From Dermacentor variabilis (Eukaryota > Arthropoda > Arachnida > Ixodida > Ixodidae), in the NCBI RefSeq assembly GCF_050947875.1, contig NC_134569.1, positions 38,853,277 through 38,917,276 of the forward strand: a stretch of 64,000 bases of DNA, written 5' to 3'. Below, one piece after another: positions 9,860-21,042 of the stretch; position 1 is the first letter of the stretch, and each line of letters starts with the position of its first letter. A program made the position numbers and the translations under genes. Below the pieces are notes generated by a model that was given only the letters and a program-made list of their open reading frames with translations, ran no database searches and was not told the DNA's origin.

Positions 9860-11215
9860 TGCTTTGTTACAACAGTTTTATAATATTGTACGTACCTGTA
9901 TGCTGCAGTTCGTTCCTCAAAAATGTGTAAAACATAGCCCGAAGCATCCATGGTAGAGACGTGACATAATACATCTCAAACGGCGCATTGAATGTATGCG
10001 CAAGCGTAACCGGCTTCGCAGCGAAAGTGACGATTCACTCCTTTTCTCGCTCAAGTCTAAACTAATGAGAAAACTGATAGAAGCTAAAGACTTTTACTTT
10101 AACGCGACATTAAAAAAGTTCGTGACAAAAAAAATCCATGAAAATTTTGGAAAACAATACTTCCCTCTTTTCATGACTCCGTAGCATTCATTATCAACGA
10201 TCAGATTTGCAAGCGGTACTCAGAATGGAATGCCCGGTATCTTACAGTGATTTTTCATAAATCACTGAACACGTCAACCGTTCTCAAAGCTTGGAAAATT
10301 GCTAGTGTGGTCTCAGCATTTAAATCTGGCGATAAACAATTAATGGCTATTTACAGACCAATATCTCACATTTCTACTTGCTGCAAGCTCCTCGAACACA
10401 TTATTTATAAGCACATTGTTCAGTATTTAACCTGTAACAATCTCGTTTCCGAAAACCAGTATGCCTTTCGAACTGGTTTTCACACTGTCATGCAGCTCAT
10501 TCAATTCACGCACGACATAGCTTCTGCACTCAATAACCGCGATCAAATGGACGCCATTCTTATTGATTACTCAAAAGCATTTGACTTGGTCTGCCATAAA
10601 AGGCTCTGTGTAAACTGCGCGCAATATTCAATGGGACTAAATTACTAGACTGGATCACTGACTATCTACAGTTATGATCTAAATTCGTCACTTTTAATCG
10701 CACGCAGTCTTCATCAGTCACAGTCACATTAGGCGTGCCTCAGGGTTCGGTACTTCGACATCTGTTATTTGTAGTTTACATTAATGATCTAGCAAATGTT
10801 ATTAGTAACACCGCCGTCAAGCTGCGTCTATACGCTGATGACTGCGTCATATACCGCACTGTTACAAACGCTAATGATCAGCAGGAATTAAACAATATCT
10901 TTTTTCATTGTTTTGCGAATGAAGTAACACGTGGCAAATGAAAATTAATTTCACTAAAACAGTCGCAATGACCTTTGGTAACAAAAAGAAGCCGCTGAAT
11001 TTCTCTTACAATGCTAATGGTGGTTACTTGTCTCACGTTAATGACTTCAAATACCGAAGTGTTATTTTTCACATAACTTAAAATGGCGTGCTCACATCAA
11101 TCACATTTCTGGAAAATCACTTAGGAAACTTTGTTACCTTAAACGAACTTTAAAATTGCAACGCTGGAATCTAAACTAACGGCTTACAAATGACTACTTC
11201 GGCCAATACTGGAAT
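9860..11215 (+). pseudogene. CR1-like LINE reverse transcriptase remnant
   Basis: The post-endonuclease linker (SIHG, HLKRRIECMRKRNRLR) is followed by RT motifs: VLKAWKIASVVSAFKSGDK, YRPISHISTCCKLLE, NLVSENQYAFRTGF, LIDYSKAFDLVCH, VPQGSVLRHLLFVVYINDL and the catalytic LYADDCVIY (about 10825-10852). IDYSKAFD plus PQGSVL plus YADD fits the CR1/L2/Jockey branch. At least three stops or frameshifts break it, for example after 10645, and the PQGSVL block has an altered LRHLL. Coding resumes after element F at about 11930 and after the gypsy element at 15410. Confidence 0.75.
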
Positions 11216-11929
11216 GCGCTTTAACTCAAGTAAAACTCTTGCTTGGGCTAAATGGTTCATGCTTGAAGTAGCAAAGGCAAGGCGCAGAAGACCAGGACTC
11301 AAGAAGAAGAACACAAACTACAGGACCGGCGCAACTCACAACTAAGTTTATTTTCGCACCAAGCCTGCCTTATGTAGGTTATTCACTCCGAGTCGCGCAC
11401 AAAACTTTAGAAGTAAAAAACAGCAATCTATCGACCACTCAGGAATAATATCTGGCACATAATATCGAATGAGCAAACAAGAACCACACGTGGATCAGCA
11501 CGGGAGGCAATTGATCTAGTGTAGTCTTTTTCCAAGCCAACGGGTACAAAACTGGGCCTTAGGCGTTTGAAGTGTGTTATGTTGTGGATAGTTTGGTAGT
11601 GAAGCGTGGACGGTACTTTTTATGTTTTGTTTTGTCCCCGTTGGCTTGGAAAAAGACTATACTAGATCAATTGCCTCCCGTGCTGATCCACGTGTGGTTC
11701 TTGTTTGCTCATTCGATATTATGTGCCAGATATGATTCCTGAGTGGTCGATAGATTGCTGTTTTTTACTTCTAAAGTTTTGTGCGCGACTCGGCGTGAAT
11801 AACCTACATAAGGCAGGCTTGTTGCGAAAGTAAACTTAGTTGTGAGTGGTGCCGGTCCTGTCGTCTGTGTTCTTCTTCTTGAGTCCTGGTCTTCTGCGCC
11901 TTGCCTTTACTATTTCAAGCGCTTTAACT
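11216..11929 (+). mobile_element. hairpin element, locus F (284-bp arms)
   Basis: The exact 11-bp target duplication GCGCTTTAACT lies at 11216-11226 and 11919-11929. Leader 11227-11244 (18 nt), motif variant GGGCTAAATGGTTCAT from 11245. The arms 11261-11544 and 11637-11920 are nearly perfect reverse complements around a 92-nt loop. The left arm begins with GGCGCA (11281-11286), a T-poor 41-nt tract (11287-11327), then GGCGCA again, followed by aactcacaactaagtttatt, which resembles the sequence after the AGCGCT of locus B. It is by far the longest copy. It sits in the C-terminal RT coding region of the CR1-like LINE, and its removal restores the frame ECALT-VRCPH. Confidence 0.85.
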
Positions 11930-11964
11930 GTTCGGTGCCCTCACTGCGCATGTGGCACTGACCT

Positions 11965-12099
11965 TGTAAAGGCGTTTACTAGTCACCGGCGTTTGGGACC
12001 GATCGTTAGAGCAGAACACGGACTTTCAGCACGAGCGGCGTCTCCCGAGGACAGCTATGGAGAGGATGGCCCACTCTAGTATCCGTCTTCTTCGCTACA
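11965..12099 (-). repeat. gypsy 3' LTR
   Basis: 135 bp, TGTA...TACA, same length as 15271-15405 and clearly homologous through the tcagcacgagcggcgtctcc core. On the minus strand this is the 3' LTR. Confidence 0.85.
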
Positions 12100-12139
12100 A
12101 TTACTCCCGTGAACAAAAAGGGAGCCTCCGGCGACCTAC

Positions 12140-15100
12140 TTAACAGCTCTTCACTATGAGCAGATCATAGTACGGCTTGAGGCGTTCGACGTTGACGATG
12201 TCTCGTCCACGACGGAGCAAGTCCGAACACGATTCAATGGGTTCGGTCGCATAGTTAACGGGGGATGCGCGCTCGACGATACGGTATGGCCCTTCATACT
12301 TGGGTACTAGTTTTGAAGAGGGCCCAGGTGCAGCGGAAGGAACGGAAAGCCACACAAGCACTCCAGGAAGGAAGGTGGGTTCAGAGGTTGTGCCACCGCG
12401 AGTGCTCTTCTGGGGCTCTTGGTAATTGGAGGTAAAGGCCCGTGCGAGATAGCAGCACATTTCAGCACGTCTTGTCGTGGCAGAATAGGGCACACATTCA
12501 GATGCATCCGGTTGGTATGGTAGAATTGTGTCGATCCATGGTACAGCAAGAAAAAGGGCGAAAGGCCGGTGGTGCTCTGAGTAGTGGTGTTGTACGCATA
12601 GGTTACGAAGGGCAGAATGACGTCCCAATTTGTATGGTCGGAGGCGACGAACATTGCAAAGCATGTTGCCAAGCGTACATTTGAAGCGTCCTGTAAGGTC
12701 GTTGGTTTGAGCATGGTACGCCGTATTTGTGCGATGAACAACGTGACACTTTTTTAAGAATGGACTTAACTACTTCAGACATAGAAAGACACATCCGCGA
12801 CCACTGAGCAGTTCCTCAGGTGGTCCATGACACAGGTTGAATCGATGAAGCAGGAAGGAGGCAACATCACGCGCTGTAGCTACCGGGAGGGCGGTAGTTT
12901 CGGCGTATCGAGTGTGGTGGTCAACTGTCACAATGACCCAGCGGTTTCCAGCCGATGTCAGTGGAAGGGGCCCATACAAATTGATGCCGATGCGCCCAAA
13001 CGGCCGAGTAGGACACGGTAAAGGTTGCAAACTGTCTGGTGAGAGAAGGGGTGGAGATTTCCGGCGCTGACAATCCGGGCAAGAGCGAAGAAACTTCTGA
13101 ACGTAGCTGTACATCCCTCGCTAGTAGTACCGCTGTCAAAGGCGCTGATAAGTTTTGAAAACTCCCACGTGTGCGCACTGCGGATCGGCGTGGAAAGCTG
13201 CGCATACGTTGGAACGGAGACTGTCTGGTGCTACTAATAACCACTCGTGCCCGTCGGGGTTATAATTGCGTCGGTGAAGCAGGTTGTCGCCAATGGCGAA
13301 ATGGTGAGCTTGACGGCGCAGCGTGCGAGTGGTTGGGGGTGCTGATGAACCAGAAAGCAAGCCTGTAAGAGAGAGAATCCACTGGTCCTTGTGCTGCTCA
13401 GTCGCGATGGTGGTAAGGCCGAGCGAAGAAACGGTAAAGTGGGATAGTGAGCAGCAGGCTTGTCGTCAGGCAAGGGAGAGCGCGACAAGGCGTCGGCGTC
13501 AGAATGCTGGCGTCCGCTGCGGTAGAGCACGCGGATATCATAGTCCTGCAGGCGAAATGCCCTTCGAGCAAGACGGCCTGAGGGATCTTTCAAGGACGAC
13601 AGCCAATATAATGCATGGTGGTCCGTGACTACGTTAAATGGACGGCCGTACAAATAAGGTCTGAACGTGGTGGGAGCCCAGATGATGGCCAGGCATTCTT
13701 TTTCCATCACAGTGTAATTGGTCTCAGCTTTCGTAAGCGTACGACTTGCAAAGCCACGACATATTTAGGAAACCCCTGTATACACTGGGCAAGAATAGCG
13801 CCGAGGCACCTGGGTAGGGGATGTCGGGTCGTAATGGCGCAAAATTGGCGGAAACGTTAGCAAACGACGGAGCTTTGTGAAGGCCTCGTCGCACTCGGAC
13901 GACCACGAAGTGAGGGGCCTGTTGCTTCTAAGATATGATGGCGGCGAAATTGCGAAATGAAGCGTTTGAAGTAAGAACACAGACCGATGAAGGTGCGCAA
14001 TTCTTTGACGGACGTTGGCTTAGGGAATTCGGCGACGGCCCAAAGTTTGGCTGGATATATTCCATCCTTGGATACGACGCAACCTAGCATTGTCAGGTGC
14101 CGAACAGCAAATCGGTACTTCTTGAGGTTCAGTTGTAGGCCTGCGTTTGTTAAACACGTTGAAACAGACCGGAGCCGTTGAATGTGCGTGGTGAAGTCAG
14201 GAGCAAAAACAACAACGTCGTTAAGATAGCACAAGCACGTGTGTCGCTTCAAGCAGAGCAGAGCTGTGTCTATCATGCGCTCAAACTTTGCAGGCGCATT
14301 ACAAAGTCCAAAAGACATTGCGTTATATTCGTATAAGCCGTCGGGTGTGACAAAAGCTGTCTTTGGCCAATTGGCGTCTGTCACGGGTACTTGCCCATGG
14401 GAGGCGCAGAGCTCTGAGCGCAAATCTAGAGATGAAAAGAATTCTGCGCCTTGTGGACTGTCAATCGCGTCGTCTATGCGCGGGAGAGTGTGGACGTCCT
14501 TGCGAGTGATCTCGTTCAGGCGGTGGTAGTCCACACAAAACCGCACAGAACCATCTTTCTTCGTAACTAGGACGACAGGGGATGCCCATGGACTGTTGGA
14601 AAGTCGTATCACCTCGTGGCGAAACATGTCGTCGACTCTTTCGCTGACTACACGGCGTTCTGCAGGAGATCGATGCGATGTGTAACAGTTGCCGTCAGAC
14701 CCAGGGAAGATTGCCCTACATCGAAAGAAGAACGAAAGTCTTCTAGAAGGCACAAAAGCTGAGACCACTGGACCGGGGTAAGGGTATATAGGCAATAGAA
14801 GAACCGAACACATCATTGGGCGTTATGTCACACGTTGAAACAGCACTGAGCGCACTGAAGTTAGCACAGTAATTGCCATTGGGCACGTCCATGACTTGCA
14901 TGTCTTCTATTCTTTCTACATTGCCAAGACATTCCCCTTGGAGCAGCAACACAGGGTATGGAAACGGGCTGCAAACGAAAGTAGTGCTGTATAGTTCTGT
15001 GTGATGGTCACTGTCTCAAAAGGCAGCAGCGGACCTTTCCGAATGCGAAAGCAGTCAGATGGAGGCAGTAGCGCAACAGCGTTTGAGATTCCGCTGCAGG

Positions 15101-15240
15101 ACATGGAGACCGTTGAGGCGTTCGGAGGAATGTGGGTGGTCGGCTTGGACAAGTAGTTTCTTCGAAAGCGAAGAATTGTCGGTGAGCGGCAAATCTAACA
15201 GCGGCAAGAGTTATTTTTCGGCCCGTGCGCAATGAATAAC
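12140..15240 (-). pseudogene. Ty3/gypsy pol remnant (RT, RNase H, integrase)
   Basis: Minus-strand order: a spacer-like region without a protease active site (about 15240-14800); RT (14640-13990) with SPWASPVVLVTKKDGS, FCVDYHRLNEIT, MSFGLCNAPAKFERM and YLNDVVVF; the connection (FIGLCSYFKRFI); RNase H (13710-13470) with [17 protein letters not shown] and DADALSR; and integrase (13360-12300) with CPDCQRRK, VTVDHHTRYAE, AYNTTTQSTTG and a C-terminal EGPYRIVER region. RNA-to-DNA copying and integration are the family roles. The RT box normally YLDD reads YLND, which changes a catalytic aspartate. Several frameshifts and stops break the frame. Confidence 0.85.
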
Positions 15241-15270
15241 GCCATTGTGTCCGAACCAACTTCCACCACT

Positions 15271-15405
15271 TGTAAAGGTGTTTATTAGTCACCGACGTTT
15301 AGGACCGACAGCTAGAGCAGAGCACGGACTCTCAGCACGAGCGGCGTCTCCCGAGAACAGCACTCGAGAGGATGACTCACTATAGTGTTCCGCTTCTTCG
15401 CTACA
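15271..15405 (-). repeat. gypsy 5' LTR
   Basis: 135 bp, TGTA...TACA, partner of 11965-12099. On the minus strand this is the 5' LTR. The bases just inside it (agtggtggaagttgg on the minus strand) are where a primer-binding site would lie; I could not assign a tRNA. Confidence 0.85.
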
Positions 15406-15409
15406 ACCT

Positions 15410-15765
15410 TTTGGAATCAGTTTAAAAAACAACCAATCAGTTTCATGTACGGCCGCTATGATTGCAGCTTTTCACCTTTATCACATGTTCATATCTTATC
15501 ACTGGAGACTTTGAAACTCAGGCGCACACGGGAACGAGTCGTCATGCTTCACAAGATCATTCAAACATCATGCGGCATTCAAGCACCCTTCTCTTTTGTA
15601 TCTCCTAGCGCACGTGAAATCCGACAAAGCCATGCACTAAACATCGTTCCTTTCAGGACACATATAGACTGTTCCAAATTTTCTTTTTTTCCACTCACAG
15701 TTGAAATTTGGAGCAACCTAGATGGTTCGCCACGCGCATTGCCATTTGAAGAGTTCATTGAGTAA
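15410..15765 (+). pseudogene. CR1-like LINE, C-terminal end
   Basis: The plus frame reads ISFMYGRYDCSFSPLSHVH, then LETLKLRRTRERVVMLHKII, a HALNIVPFRTH segment and SKFSFFPLTVEIWSNL, then a stop at 15763. A row of RR-R-L-LHK-I followed by a FFP-TV--WN-like ending is the usual C-terminus of CR1-type RT proteins. It continues the RT at 9860-11215 after elements F and gypsy are removed. The 3' UTR runs to about 15896 with an aataaag signal at 15861-15867. Confidence 0.7.
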
Positions 15766-15896
15766 CTGCCTAACTATATCAACTGTTAATCTGTTTGTAT
15801 AACCTCAGTGTTTGCTCGTTTGTTTATACTAAAATATGTACTCACTCCTGCTATGTCTCGAAATAAAGACAGCAGTACTTGTATATAAATTAAAAT

Positions 15897-16145
15897 AAAA
15901 TCCTCGAATCATTAAGCCTTTCCACATACCCCGGAGCACCCCGCGGCTATTGTATCCCCATAGCCCTCTGTGTTTCATTTGGCCGCATTTCTCTCCCCCT
16001 TTGCTATTTCTTTCTTGTGTTTCCTTATATCTATTGCTTTTGTTTATCCATATACCAAGGCATTTGTATTCCTTTACCCGAAGTATATCCTGGCCCCGTA
16101 AATTATCACCTTCCTGTCCGCAGACATTATCCAGAAGGACCGTCT
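15897..16145 (-). mobile_element. LINE-X, 5' piece (RT thumb region)
   Basis: The minus strand is open through LRVKEYKCLGIWIN, then GQMKHRGLWGYNSRGVLRG and MWKGLMIRG, a thumb-like segment following the RT palm. It ends at about 15898 where the CR1-like LINE was inserted and continues at 9012 (LT). Upstream it stops near hairpin element B, so the LINE was 5'-truncated or interrupted there. Confidence 0.6.
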
Positions 16146-16260
16146 GTTGGACTAGTTGGTCTAACAGTCTAAATTCCAAACACAGCGCAAGAAATACACA
16201 TAAAGAAGACACGAAAGACGCGGACAAGCGCTACTGCTAACTGGTTATTCCAATCGACAC
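16131..16260 (+). mobile_element. hairpin-family element, locus B (single arm, partial)
   Basis: Motif GGACTAGTTGGT (16149-16160), AGCGCA (16184-16189), a T-poor 37-nt tract with two T (16190-16226), then AGCGCT (16227-16232) followed by actgctaactggttatt, which resembles the post-core sequence in locus F. No inverted second arm and no target duplication were found, so the right end is uncertain. Leader would be about 16131-16148. Confidence 0.5.
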
Positions 16261-16725
16261 ACCCTCCGATTTTATAAAGTGAGCCACGCAGAAGTGTCAC
16301 GCCCCTCATCCCATGCGAAGGTTTTAAACATAACTAAAAACTAAAGAGGTGAACAATACTGCTGTCTGCTTTAAATAGCAGAATTCAAGAAGTTCAGCTC
16401 AGCACTGTGCAAAAGACTAGATGCTTCGCTTACACAGATAGATGAATTTTTGTGGATTTGGAATGCTTCTAAAGCAACCATTACAGCCATCTCGTTAATG
16501 ATACCAATTGTCTTTATAGACGCGTTTCGTGACCTTACTTTGGGGTGTGGCCCACTGATCATGCTGCAATAATGATCGTCGCACCCTACCTCAATGTCAC
16601 GTTCCTTTTAGAACTCCGTTCACGGTGTTCTCAAATCAACAGTACATGCAAATGACGTGCTCCCTAAACGCGCATATGATTAAGGCGGTGACGGGGGACG
16701 CAGGTCTCGAAGCAATCATCTAGAT
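16261..16725. other. stretch without a recognised gene
   Basis: No supported feature seen. The minus frame at 16371-16562 has no recognisable domain. Confidence 0.4.
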
Positions 16726-17455
16726 CAAGGGGTCTCCAAACTAAGCCCACAGGCCCGATCCGACCCGCGGAGGCCTTCCGACCGGCCCGCGGCCTATGCG
16801 GTGGTCCATCCGGCGACGGTCAGGCCGCGGGTGGGCAGTTTTTCACCGCAGAGCCTGCGCTGCTCCTCCACAAAACCTTGCACTGTTGCGCTTCTTACTG
16901 GAACCCGGCTTTGCAGCAGTTACGAGAGATCACGCCACCTCGTCCAAGATAGCGTCGACCAATTAACCGCAAACCTCATGCGACATATGCGCACAAGGTG
17001 CCACGAAGGACGAACTACAAATGTTCCAAAGTTCATTCACCTGACATGTGAAGGCATGCTGCCAGGTTTCATTAAATTAGAAGTAACTTAAATGCAGAAA
17101 CTGCATCTTGAAGTAAAAGTACATAGAAGAACCCCTTGTCAATTTCTATAAATTACTATGCCCTGGACAGTTCACAAACATTAAGGAATTTGCCTGCAAG
17201 GTCAATTTCTGGCACTACTTTCCTTCTTGAGCAAACTTCCGCTAGTACGAAAAACGAGAAGTCTGGATACAGGGCGGATTTATCTGACGAACACATGAGT
17301 ACTCCGCTAATTATTGGCTCATCAGGCTTACCTCCACAGTTCACCGAAATAATACAGTCAAAGCACCAGGTCCACCAATCACATTGGCCCCGCAGCGCAT
17401 TTTGGCGACGGTATGCAAATCTCGTACGTTTAAATATAGTACTTTCTACTTAATG
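16726..17455 (+). mobile_element. hAT transposon remnant (GTF2IRD2/ZBED-like C-terminus)
   Basis: At 16726 the sequence CAAGGGGTCTCCAAACT, followed by a GGCCCG-rich stretch, looks like a hAT terminal end. At about 17228-17390 the plus strand encodes EQTSAS, KNEKSGYRADLSDEHM and a SKHQVHQSH ending. This matches the C-terminal pattern EQ-FS-MK--KS--R--LTDEHL...K--Q-SH of hAT proteins of the GTF2IRD2/ZBED type. The middle is heavily decayed and no 3' terminal repeat was found. It is a dead fragment. Confidence 0.55.
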
Positions 17456-18414
17456 CTCCATGCGGCATTTTGCTGTCGCCACATGATCTCATATTAGTAC
17501 TTACGTCAAGCGAATATGTGAATTTACTCATGTAAATATGTTAACAATTTGATCTCTCGTGCATTTTTTGTGATAATTGTATTCCGTATTTATTTATTGC
17601 CGTTATTATCACCTTTAATATTTTTATCGGCTGCTTCTGTGTTATTACGCTGCAACTGGTATCCGTCCCGATTGGTGCCGTTCTTATAGGGCAGAATCTT
17701 ACACATTGTAAGTTGTACTCAGCGGCCCCCGCCGAGCTCAGTCAAAAATTGTAACCTTTCAGTGCTGTCGCACTTAACACTGCCACATGTGCCATTTCGA
17801 TTCATCTCCTGTTCTCGGTAGATATCGTGCGGTTAGTACGCACTCTAGGGTATACTTGTAATTATGCTTAATCTGTTATGTTTTACTATACAATGTGATT
17901 ATTATGTAAATAAACAGTTTCCCCATAAATCGCGTGTAGCGTTCTGCCTCCGATTTTTTTTTTTTCTTAAAGCCCCGTGCACTTGAAAACTTGTGATGCA
18001 AAATTTCCTTTTTACAGTTTTACAGTTTGGTCGAATAACCATTATTTATTTGTCAGTGGCTGTGTCGCGGTTAACTTTTTAACCAGGTTATCGGTTCATC
18101 CGTACAAAAAAAAAATTATTTAGCGCGCCATTCGAAAATGCCTGTGCATGCGAACCTCAAGATATACCTTGAAGTAGCTCGCCTTCCTAATTAAAGAGTA
18201 AGGTATTCATACGACAGTGAGTAGTGTTCGTAAATAGCACGCCGCAAAATATAGCAGTGAAGGCTGCATGGGCTGCGATTACAGAGAACAGAAAGAAAAA
18301 AAATGTGGCCGCTTTTTTTGAAACACGCGCAGTCGCGTAACATTTCTAATTCTCATATTAATAATGTAAACCTGAACTCCAGCCTACACGAGTAGTCTAT
18401 CCTGACAACTCTTA
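17456..18414. other. A/T-rich stretch without a recognised gene
   Basis: No supported gene. An aataaa at 17909-17914 is followed by a T-run near 17956, compatible with the decayed 3' end of a repeat. Confidence 0.35.
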
Positions 18415-18570
18415 AAGAGTAAGCATTGTAAAGATTAGTATAGCGCAATACACAGGACACACAGCAAGGGGAAAACAACATGAGCGCTCTCTGTCATGTG
18501 TATTGCGCTATTTTATTCTTGACAATGCAGTATACTAACTGCCCTGCGCTCCTACACTACTGAAGAGTAA
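18415..18570 (-). mobile_element. hairpin element, locus C
   Basis: Target duplication AAGAGTAA (18415-18422 and 18563-18570). Minus orientation: leader 18562-18545 (18 nt), motif variant GGGCAGTTAGT (18544-18534), then arms 18533-18489 and 18482-18423 around a central agcgct (18483-18488). On the plus side AGCGCA is at 18442-18447, followed by a 35-nt tract with two T. The two arms match best in their outer 35 bp (cattgt, then tagcgcaatacaca). The shorter minus-side arm has lost about 20 nt of tract. Confidence 0.75.
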
Positions 18571-20070
18571 ATACTATGCCCAAAATGCATACCGATTCAT
18601 ATAAAAAGAGGAGTTGCAGTAATTACGACGCACCAGCAAAATAAAAGGCCTTTTTGAAAAGATGGGTGACGATTCCCATGTACACCACCTGAACGTCCTG
18701 TATATATCTTCTTGACTCTGACAGAATGGCTATGAACATGCAAAATAAACAAATAATAATAAAATAAATAAGTTATTGCGTGCTACCGAGAAATGTGAGC
18801 AAGCTTATTTGACACCGTGAGTGATTATTATTATTTTAAATCGATATAAGCACGGAGAATTGGCACGAAACGCGAAGTTCTAATCCTAAAACGGTTATTT
18901 CGCTTATTTAACTCCTTTTCTCGACATTATATCAGAACTTCGTCGCAACTAATAAAGATAAATTATCCGATGAAAGCACGTGAAGAAAGCAATTAAGTTT
19001 TCAGTCTACGGCAAGTACCGTAACTTATGTCTGAAAATTTATTTTCACCACTATTTAGTAAGAACTTCATTGTCCGGCTCTCAAAACCGCCACTGCTTGC
19101 CAATCCAGCCCTCCGGCCAAAAGGTTCGGAGAGCCCTGACTCAGATCAATAGCAAAACTATTTCACGGCAGGAACAAACGGGAGAGCTTATTCGATCAAG
19201 CGCTCGGCTCATCGTACAGATATCATGAACGCGGTGGACGTTATTGCTGCAGTGTGGTATGCAGTCGAACGCCTGTATAACGGAGTGCTTGCGACTTTCG
19301 AAGTGATTCGTTTTACAGGTCACTTCGTTGTAAATGTCACGCATCGCACAGCTGCCAATAGAACTGAGACAGTAGGCCTATTATTCCTTGCTTGTACAAG
19401 TCATTTCGTTGTAGAGGCGCTCGACAGCTAGCTGCATGCAGTGAGAAAATTTCACACAGACCTGTCTCTATGTTATAGCTCAATCTCCATGCCAAAAACG
19501 CGTAGAGACAGACAAGATTGACACATGTACGAGCCACCTGGAAACGTGTATGACCTGCGGCGTAGTTCGCCTGCGGCTGAAGTGGTGGTACGCACGCGTT
19601 GCAGGCGACGAAAGCGGATGAAGTCGGCGCGCCCCGGCTGACGTGGTCGGAGTTCAGCTATTCCATGCCTCTCGGCATATACTCAGATGACCGGCCTGCC
19701 ACGCCACTTCGTGACGTGGCAGACCACTCTTTGAAGTGTTCAAGCTAACTGAAATTCGATTGAATATTGAACTCCACGCAGTTTCTGTACGTCGCCACTG
19801 ACTACCTGTACAGTACCCGCAGTAATGCAACAAAGAGAGAGAGGAAACAGTAATATATCAAGTGCCGGAGTAAGCGTTGGGGCCAGATCACTTAAACGCG
19901 CTTACGCTGCGGCTAACGTCCGCAAACCCATTATCTTGACTCCTCCTACGACCCTTTCAAGTGGACTCAGTTCACCGGGGGAAATGTGTCGTTCCTCCGG
20001 TGCTTTAATGAAGGGCTCCTTTTATTTCACAGCCAAATCTTGCGGTAGTCTTTATCTCTTCTAAGATGAC
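18571..20070. other. stretch without a recognised gene
   Basis: No supported coding region. Frames at 18980-19228 and 19225-19431 have no recognisable domain. Confidence 0.4.
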
Positions 20071-20329
20071 GTCCCCTGAATTTTTTTTTTTTAATTATGG
20101 GGTTTTACGTGCCAAAACCACTTTCTGATTATGAGGCACGCCGTAGTGGAGGACTCCGGAAATTTTGACCACCTGGGGTTCTTTAACGTGCACCTAAATC
20201 TAAGTACACGGGTGTTTTCGCATTTCGCCCCCATCGAAATGCGGCCGCCGTGGCCGGGATTCGATCCCGCGACCTCGTGCTCAGCAGCCTAACACCATAG
20301 CCACTGAGCAACCACGGCGGGTCCCTGAA
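20071..20329 (-). mobile_element. tRNA-derived SINE, copy 2 (full-length head)
   Basis: Body about 20092-20320, minus strand, flanked by gtcccctgaa (20071-20080) and gtccctgaaa (20321-20330), a near-exact duplication. It has an A-box-like TGGTTGCTCAGTGGC, a B-box-like GGGATCGAATCCC, the same body as the 6.6 kb copy and an A-tail of about 12. The internal pol III promoter parts are intact, so this copy could have been transcribed. Confidence 0.9.
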
Positions 20330-20739
20330 ATTTCAACGAGGCAAATATACTGATGTCCTTTTCATGCACGACTCACGCGAGAGTTCATCAGTTAATTGCG
20401 TTGACCACGGCCGTGCAAGAGCACAAAGGCGAGAGCACATTGTTAAAGCAGCGCAGTCTAGATTAGGGTCGTCTAGAACATAACAGCATAAGTACTGACA
20501 GTCCTTAACTTGATTAAATAAAGTCTGCTGCGTTATCAAAATAGTGTCACATTACAAAGGCAGACTCCGACGTTAAGAAAGAATGTATTCAACCAATTGC
20601 TCAGGCTCTTGCGGCGGAGTTCTTATGTGTTTGTTTCTCCAGAGTGCACCGCATACATTCGCATGCAGGCTCTTTGAATTTTCTCCTAAATTAAGGGAGT
20701 CTTGCCTACTGCCGTCTCTGTTGACGTGTCCTCGCAGCA

Positions 20740-20785
20740 AAGTATAATGCGCTCATATAATGCACTCATGTAATGCACTCATATA
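20740..20785. repeat. 13-bp tandem repeat, three units
   Basis: Three successive units of the form taatgcactcata lie here, with g/a and a/g variants. Confidence 0.6.
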
Positions 20786-20904
20786 AAACAAATTTAACCA
20801 AAGTGAAATTTCGTTGTAGTTGGCCTTTAGTCACCCGAATCTTGGCCGATGGGGAATGTGCCGAGGATATTTAGATAGACAAAAACAATCGAGAACATTG
20901 ACCC

Positions 20905-20910
20905 TTTATT
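20905..20910 (-). terminator. poly(A) signal of the MARCH-type gene
   Basis: AATAAA on the minus strand, about 130 nt past the stop codon of the RING-CH gene at 21043. No other candidate is nearer. Confidence 0.5.
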
Positions 20911-21042
20911 TTGTGTCAGCCAGTTCCAAGATGCAGGCAAGCACCCTAAAAGAACAACAAAAAGAACACGCCCCTTCTTCCTTTGCTCCCTATCACACTC
21001 CCGGCGGTACACCCAAACTCCAAGGTGGACGCGTGCATTGCG

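Larger units (their letters stand above)
11965..15405 (-). mobile_element. short-LTR Ty3/gypsy retrotransposon lacking gag and protease
   Basis: Two 135-bp LTRs (11965-12099 and 15271-15405), with ends TGTA...TACA, flank a minus-strand pol remnant. A 4-bp duplication ACCT lies at 11961-11964 and 15406-15409. The whole element is 3441 bp. The internal region starts downstream of where gag and protease would be. RT, RNase H and integrase follow in the usual Ty3/gypsy order. There are no envelope-like frames. The LTRs are diverged at many positions, so the insertion is not recent. Its target is the CR1-like LINE. Confidence 0.88.
9013..15896 (+). mobile_element. CR1-like LINE (degenerate, internally deleted), host of three later insertions
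   Basis: The plus-strand element begins near 9013, after the TSD-like tcctcg (9007-9012), and ends in an A-rich tail (aaattaaaataaaa) before tcctcg near 15897-15902. Its pieces are an ORF1-like coiled coil (9213-9700), a post-endonuclease linker and RT (9860-11215), a fragment at 11930-11964, and the C-terminal end at 15410-15765. The endonuclease is missing, so an internal deletion near 9790 is likely. Hairpin elements A (9336-9494) and F (11227-11918) and a gypsy element (11965-15405) interrupt it. Removing them brings the coding pieces back together. Confidence 0.7.

Noticed and set aside
12140..12741. Overlapping minus frames as separate small genes
   Set aside because: They are frameshifted parts of the gypsy integrase.
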